From NCBI GenBank assembly GCA_900549675.1, contig URPG01000066.1, forward strand, positions 1-9,160: a stretch of 9,160 nucleotides of DNA, read 5' to 3'. The position numbers and the translations under genes were made by a program. Each line of letters begins with the position of its first letter. Positions within the stretch are counted from its first letter, which is position 1. The notes below the pieces were generated by a model. That model made no database searches, had not been told where the DNA came from, and saw only the letters and a program-made list of their open reading frames with translations. Source of the DNA: an uncultured Oscillospiraceae bacterium (lineage in GTDB: Bacteria > Bacillota > Clostridia > Oscillospirales > Acutalibacteraceae). Below are positions 6,510 to 9,160 of the stretch, one piece after another.

Positions 6510-7434
6510 ATTTTTTCTCTGGTTCAGTAACCATTTCTTTTAAAGAAGCGGCCATACCTGCCAAAGATTGAATTTCTGATGGAATAATAATTTTGGTTGC
6601 TTTTCCGTCTGCGGCAGCAGCAAAAGCCTCCAAAGATTTTAGTTTGATAACAGCCTCCGACGGGGCAGCCTCGTTAATATAACGAATTCCATCCGCCATA
6701 GCCTTTTGAACAGTGATAATGGCTTCAGCCTCACCTTGTGCCTCCAATATTTTTGTTTCACGAACAGCGTCAGCACGAAGAATAGCAGATTCTTTATGGC
6801 CTTCTGCCACAAGAATGGCACTACGTTTTTCACCTTCAGCATCAAGAATTCTTGCGCGGCGTTCACGCTCCGCCTTCATTTGTTTCTCCATGGCATCTTG
6901 AATCTCTGACGGCGGCACAATATTTTTCAGTTCCACACGATTTACTTTGATACCCCACGCATCCGTTGCTTCATCTAAAATCGCACGGATTTTATGGTTG
7001 ATAATATCACGAGAGGTTAAAGTATGGTCAAGTTCCATATCCCCAATGATATTTCTTAGTGTGGTGGCAGACAGATTTTCGATAGCGTTCATGGGTCTTT
7101 CCACACCATAAGTATAGAGTTTTGGGTCTGTAATCTGGAAATACACCACTGTATCAATCTGCATGGTTACGTTATCTTTGGTAATAACCGGCTGAGGCGG
7201 AAAATCCATAACCTGTTCTTTTAACGAAACCTGCTTAGAAATTCGATCAATAAATGGTATTTTTACGTGCAGTCCGGTCTCCCAAGTTGTATGGTAACTC
7301 CCTAACCTTTCAATAACATAGGCATATGCCTGCGGGACAATTTTAATATTGGAAACTAAAATTAACAAAACAATGATCACCAGAACCAAAAGCACTCCTG
7401 CGCCTGTTCCCAAAAAAACAAATAATTCTTCCAT
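6508..7434 (-). CDS. SPFH/Band 7 (stomatin, paraslipin, QmcA-like) membrane protein
   Basis: The 308-residue protein is a membrane-anchored scaffold of the SPFH superfamily, which forms large oligomeric cages and organises membrane microdomains or works with membrane proteases. One N-terminal hydrophobic helix spans about residues 8-28. The SPFH domain follows (about 30-180) with typical blocks: VPQAYAYVIERLGSYHTTWE (33-52), GLHVKIPFIDR (54-64), VITKDNVTMQIDTVVYFQI (83-101) and TLRNIIGDMELD (125-136). An Ala/Glu/Arg-rich coiled coil (about 180-245) contains repeated AEGxxE-like units. Length and layout fit the bacterial stomatin/paraslipin subgroup. AGGAGG (7441-7446) sits 6 nt before the ATG. 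It follows nfeD by 29 bp, the classical NfeD-stomatin operon. The exact role in this cell is unknown. Confidence 0.94.
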   Translation of the reverse strand: MEELFVFLGTGAGVLLVLVIIVLLILVSNIKIVPQAYAYVIERLGSYHTTWETGLHVKIPFIDRISKQVSLKEQVMDFPPQPVITKDNVTMQIDTVVYFQITDPKLYTYGVERPMNAIENLSATTLRNIIGDMELDHTLTSRDIINHKIRAILDEATDAWGIKVNRVELKNIVPPSEIQDAMEKQMKAERERRARILDAEGEKRSAILVAEGHKESAILRADAVRETKILEAQGEAEAIITVQKAMADGIRYINEAAPSEAVIKLKSLEAFAAAADGKATKIIIPSEIQSLAGMAASLKEMVTEPEKK

Positions 7435-7463
7435 TTGTACCCTCCTAAAATAATAAATTCACA

Positions 7464-7910
7464 TTATATAGATGATATATTTAATGTTTGAACAATAAGC
7501 TTTACCCCTTCAATCCGTAAAATTTCCACTTCTGTATTGACAGGAATTTTACTTTGATCATCGGAACGAGCCGTCCAAATATTTCCTTTTACGTTCACCT
7601 GTCCCATTCCTTTAATATTGTCAATTTCTTGAATTACGATAGCCTTTTGACCAATATACCGGTCTGCATTGGTATACACTCTTTTAATATTCAGTTTCTT
7701 TTTTACAAAGGGTCTTGTAAAAATCAAGCATCCGGCTGAAATTAAAATAGCAGCGGCCGCCTGTACTCCAATTGGCATCTTCAAGGCTACTGCTACAAGC
7801 CCTCCTAAACCGCCAAACACAAACCAAATGGAAACCAATTCACTGGTAGCAGCCTCTAAAATAACAGAAAAAACAATTATGCCAAGCCAGACATACAGCA
7901 TATTTTCCAT
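7464..7910 (-). CDS. NfeD family integral membrane protein, short form
   Basis: The 148-residue product is the usual operon partner of SPFH proteins. Three membrane helices are predicted by eye at about 5-22, 26-43 and 48-66, followed by a basic RPFVKKKL stretch and a C-terminal OB-fold domain (about 85-143). That domain has the family pattern IGQKAIVIQ, GQVNVKGNIWTARS and TEVEILRIEGVKLIV. It lacks the N-terminal ClpP-class serine protease domain of long NfeD proteins, so it is the truncated NfeD1b type. GGGGGAG (minus strand, 7917-7923) is 6 nt before the ATG. It is the first gene of a two-gene operon transcribed from the promoter at 8086-8114. NfeD proteins are thought to assemble with their SPFH partner in the membrane; that is inferred here from pairing. 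Confidence 0.92.
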   Translation of the reverse strand: MENMLYVWLGIIVFSVILEAATSELVSIWFVFGGLGGLVAVALKMPIGVQAAAAILISAGCLIFTRPFVKKKLNIKRVYTNADRYIGQKAIVIQEIDNIKGMGQVNVKGNIWTARSDDQSKIPVNTEVEILRIEGVKLIVQTLNISSI

Positions 7911-8085
7911 GCATTACTCCCCCATTCTCCCATATTTTATATCATATTCTATCGCTGCATAGAACATTCTATTTCATCTGAATTAATTTTATCCGAGCTC
8001 AACGCGTTAAAGCTTTTTTGCTTATTAACACATATCCAGCATTAATGGTATGTACACCTTTTAATTTATCCTATTCTATAAATTG
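7911..8085 (-). other. Long untranslated leader of the nfeD operon
   Basis: About 170 nt lie between the predicted transcription start (near 8079) and the nfeD ATG, much longer than the other leaders here. I see no recognised riboswitch or T-box. The 7-mer ATAGAAT (minus strand) occurs three times, at 7946-7952, 7966-7972 and 8073-8079. Together with TTCTAT it forms alternative hairpins close to the ribosome binding site. A weak stem GTTAA...TTAAC occurs near 8007-8029. No gene is supported. Confidence 0.4.
7947..7972. repeat. Two competing inverted repeats upstream of nfeD
   Basis: On the plus strand TTCTAT (7947-7952), ATAGAA (7959-7964) and TTCTAT (7967-7972) occur in a row. The middle arm is complementary to both outer arms, so it can pair with only one at a time: a 6-nt loop in one case, a 2-nt spacer in the other (too tight as RNA, possible as a DNA dyad). 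The cluster is about 25-50 nt upstream of the nfeD ribosome binding site. Confidence 0.4.
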
Positions 8086-8114
8086 AGTATAACATATCCC
8101 CTATGAAGTGACAA
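8086..8114 (-). promoter_or_regulatory. Predicted sigma-A-type promoter of the nfeD-SPFH operon
   Basis: On the minus strand TTGTCA (-35, 8109-8114, 5 of 6 consensus) and TATACT (-10, 8086-8091, 5 of 6) are 17 bp apart, with TGT directly before the -10 box. The expected start point is near 8079. It is the best-matching promoter in the window. Confidence 0.8.
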
Positions 8115-8150
8115 GATTTTTCTTTTATTCCTTTGTCAAATCTCTGCAAT

Positions 8151-8186
8151 ATAAAAGACAGTGGGAGCATTCCCTCTGTCTTTTAT
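8151..8186 (-). terminator. Hairpin terminator of the right-hand membrane protein gene
   Basis: ATAAAAGACAG (8151-8161) pairs with CTGTCTTTTAT (8176-8186), extended by GGGA/TCCC (8163-8166 with 8171-8174) after one mismatch, around a GCAT loop. On the minus strand the 3' arm ends CUGUCUUUUAUAUU, a moderate U-tract. The stop codon of the gene (8183-8185) lies inside the first arm. It separates this gene from the nfeD promoter. Confidence 0.75.
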
Positions 8187-9160
8187 AGACTTTCCTGTTT
8201 TTGCAGTATTTTTTTACTATTATACCATATACCCCATTCTGCTAATAAAACAACAGCCAACAAAAATATTGAATCCACAATTGTAAATTTAGCCAATAAA
8301 TCTTTATCTTGAGGCACTAACAAAAACCATTGAATTACATATCGCTTTATGGTTTCAAATAAATTAATCCAAAAACTGAAATCGCTCCATTTCGTTGGTA
8401 AAAGCCACGAAGGAAAAAAGGAGAGCAAATAAGGAAGTGACATTGCCAAAATCAAAAAGGAAGTAAAAACCCCAATTGATTTATAGAAAGAATGTCGGGG
8501 CAAAATTCGGATTATCATAACGCCAAGCAATATAATGCCGATTAACATTGGCAAATTTGCCAGTAAACGTATTAACATGGTCATGCCTTTGCCATCTATG
8601 ATATGCACCCTTCCCTCGGAAGTATATTGCTGAGAAAGCATTTCAATTTCTTCTCGATTTGCGGTTTGGTTCAAATCTGCAACTTCGATATTTTTCCAGA
8701 GAAAAGATTGTTCTTTACCGTTGACAACCGCTGTTTTTTCTTCACTCTTAAACACTCCGGAAACTTCATATTCTTTTTCGTTCAGTTCAAAGCTGCTGCC
8801 GACTACTTCATAAGAACCCCAAAGAGACCAAGCTAGGGCAGTAGAAACCGCCGCTTTTTTTGTATCAAATTCCCCCGCATAACTGCCTGATAAAAACTCG
8901 GCAGGAAAAACGGAAAACGGGTCACCGTCATAATAAATCACTTTTTGCGTGCTCATATGGCGAAATGTTTTCAGTTCTGCTTTTTGTTCCACCCAAAACG
9001 TAGGCCACAATTTGTTTCCTTCCTGCTGGGCAAGCTGATATCGAATTCCCCTTATCATTTCATCGGTAATATCAGTATCTGTGCGTACGGACCATGAAGG
9101 ATATATTTTTTCTAATTCGGCTATATTTTGAAAGTTAAAAAAAGTACCGGCGAAATAAAG
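8183..9160 (-). CDS. Membrane protein with MacB-like extracytoplasmic domain, N-terminus outside the window
   Basis: The frame is open to the right edge, giving 325 residues of a longer protein. The first ATG in the frame (9058) has no ribosome binding site and protein-like sequence continues before it, so it is not the start. The first 190 residues are hydrophilic. A stretch near 86-138, with AVSTALAWSLWGS, VVGSSFELNEKEYEVSGVF, resembles the MacB periplasmic core pattern of 'AVSxxLAxxLFG...G..I.L.G..Y.VVGV'. After this come strong hydrophobic helices at about 194-219, 227-254 and 290-313, plus a shorter one near 274-283, and a basic-ending tail. This looks like an FtsX/MacB-type ABC transporter permease or a relative, presumably with one more N-terminal helix beyond the edge. 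No ATPase gene is visible in the window. The domain match was made by eye; substrate and partners are unknown. Confidence 0.6.
   Translation of the reverse strand, partial: LYFAGTFFNFQNIAELEKIYPSWSVRTDTDITDEMIRGIRYQLAQQEGNKLWPTFWVEQKAELKTFRHMSTQKVIYYDGDPFSVFPAEFLSGSYAGEFDTKKAAVSTALAWSLWGSYEVVGSSFELNEKEYEVSGVFKSEEKTAVVNGKEQSFLWKNIEVADLNQTANREEIEMLSQQYTSEGRVHIIDGKGMTMLIRLLANLPMLIGIILLGVMIIRILPRHSFYKSIGVFTSFLILAMSLPYLLSFFPSWLLPTKWSDFSFWINLFETIKRYVIQWFLLVPQDKDLLAKFTIVDSIFLLAVVLLAEWGIWYNSKKILQKQESL

Noticed and set aside
5454..6510. Interpretation of the ATPase unit as a phage-defence or toxin-antitoxin module
   Set aside because: There is a single gene with no nuclease, toxin-like or mobile-element neighbour, so a defence role would be speculation beyond the sequence.
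7914..7967. A 17-codon reading frame (minus strand) in the nfeD leader, ending just before nfeD
   Set aside because: It has no ribosome binding site and its end runs through the nfeD ribosome binding site; a leader peptide cannot be supported by sequence alone.
7995..8015. GAGCTC, ACGCGT and AAGCTT packed within 21 bp, looking like a cloning polylinker
   Set aside because: No vector sequence flanks it, and the surrounding DNA is ordinary leader between a natural promoter and nfeD; coincidence is the simplest explanation.
9056..9058. ATG at 9058 as the start of the right-hand membrane protein
   Set aside because: No ribosome binding site precedes it, and the same frame stays open through all 34 codons to the window edge, so the gene is most likely partial.
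1..9160. CRISPR arrays, tRNA or rRNA genes, insertion sequences, integrase or attachment sites
   Set aside because: Reading by eye showed no regularly spaced long repeats, cloverleaf-like segments, transposase frames or terminal inverted repeats with target duplications.

Overview
The window looks like ordinary chromosome from a low-GC member of the Bacillota, most likely a clostridium. The evidence is the AT-rich intergenic DNA, strong AGGAGG-type ribosome binding sites, sigma-A-like promoters with extended -10 elements, a RemA (DUF370) gene, and the order yicC-remA-gmk-rpoZ-priA-def-fmt, which is typical of this phylum. The lower rank is inference. I see no rRNA, tRNA, CRISPR array, insertion sequence or prophage gene.

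Region 1 (1-5570, minus strand, read right to left) is one tightly packed housekeeping operon. It runs yicC (RNase), remA (DNA-binding regulator), gmk (GMP kinase), rpoZ (RNA polymerase omega), priA (replication restart helicase), def (peptide deformylase) and fmt (Met-tRNA formyltransferase, cut by the left edge). Several junctions overlap or abut: remA/gmk share ATGA, gmk/rpoZ overlap by 7 nt, and the rpoZ stop touches the priA start. A good promoter lies upstream of yicC. fmt and def add and later remove the N-terminal formyl group of nascent proteins. The coaBC gene found between rpoZ and priA in Bacillus subtilis is absent here.

Region 2 (5454-6510) holds a divergent single gene on the plus strand. 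It encodes a small ABC-like AAA ATPase of the COG3910 type with its own promoter, and it ends in a perfectly palindromic bidirectional terminator.

Region 3 (6508-8114, minus strand) is an nfeD-SPFH (stomatin/paraslipin-like) pair that runs convergently into the same terminator. It has a promoter with an extended -10 and an unusually long leader of about 170 nt that contains competing inverted repeats.

Region 4 (8151-9160, minus strand) is the C-terminal part of a membrane protein cut by the right edge. It has an extracytoplasmic part resembling the MacB periplasmic core domain, followed by membrane helices, and ends at its own hairpin terminator.

I did not find a convincing new multi-gene system. 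The items most worth a second look are the orphan COG3910 ATPase with its G7 ribosome binding site, the nfeD leader, the MacB-like membrane protein, and the compacted rpoZ/priA junction.
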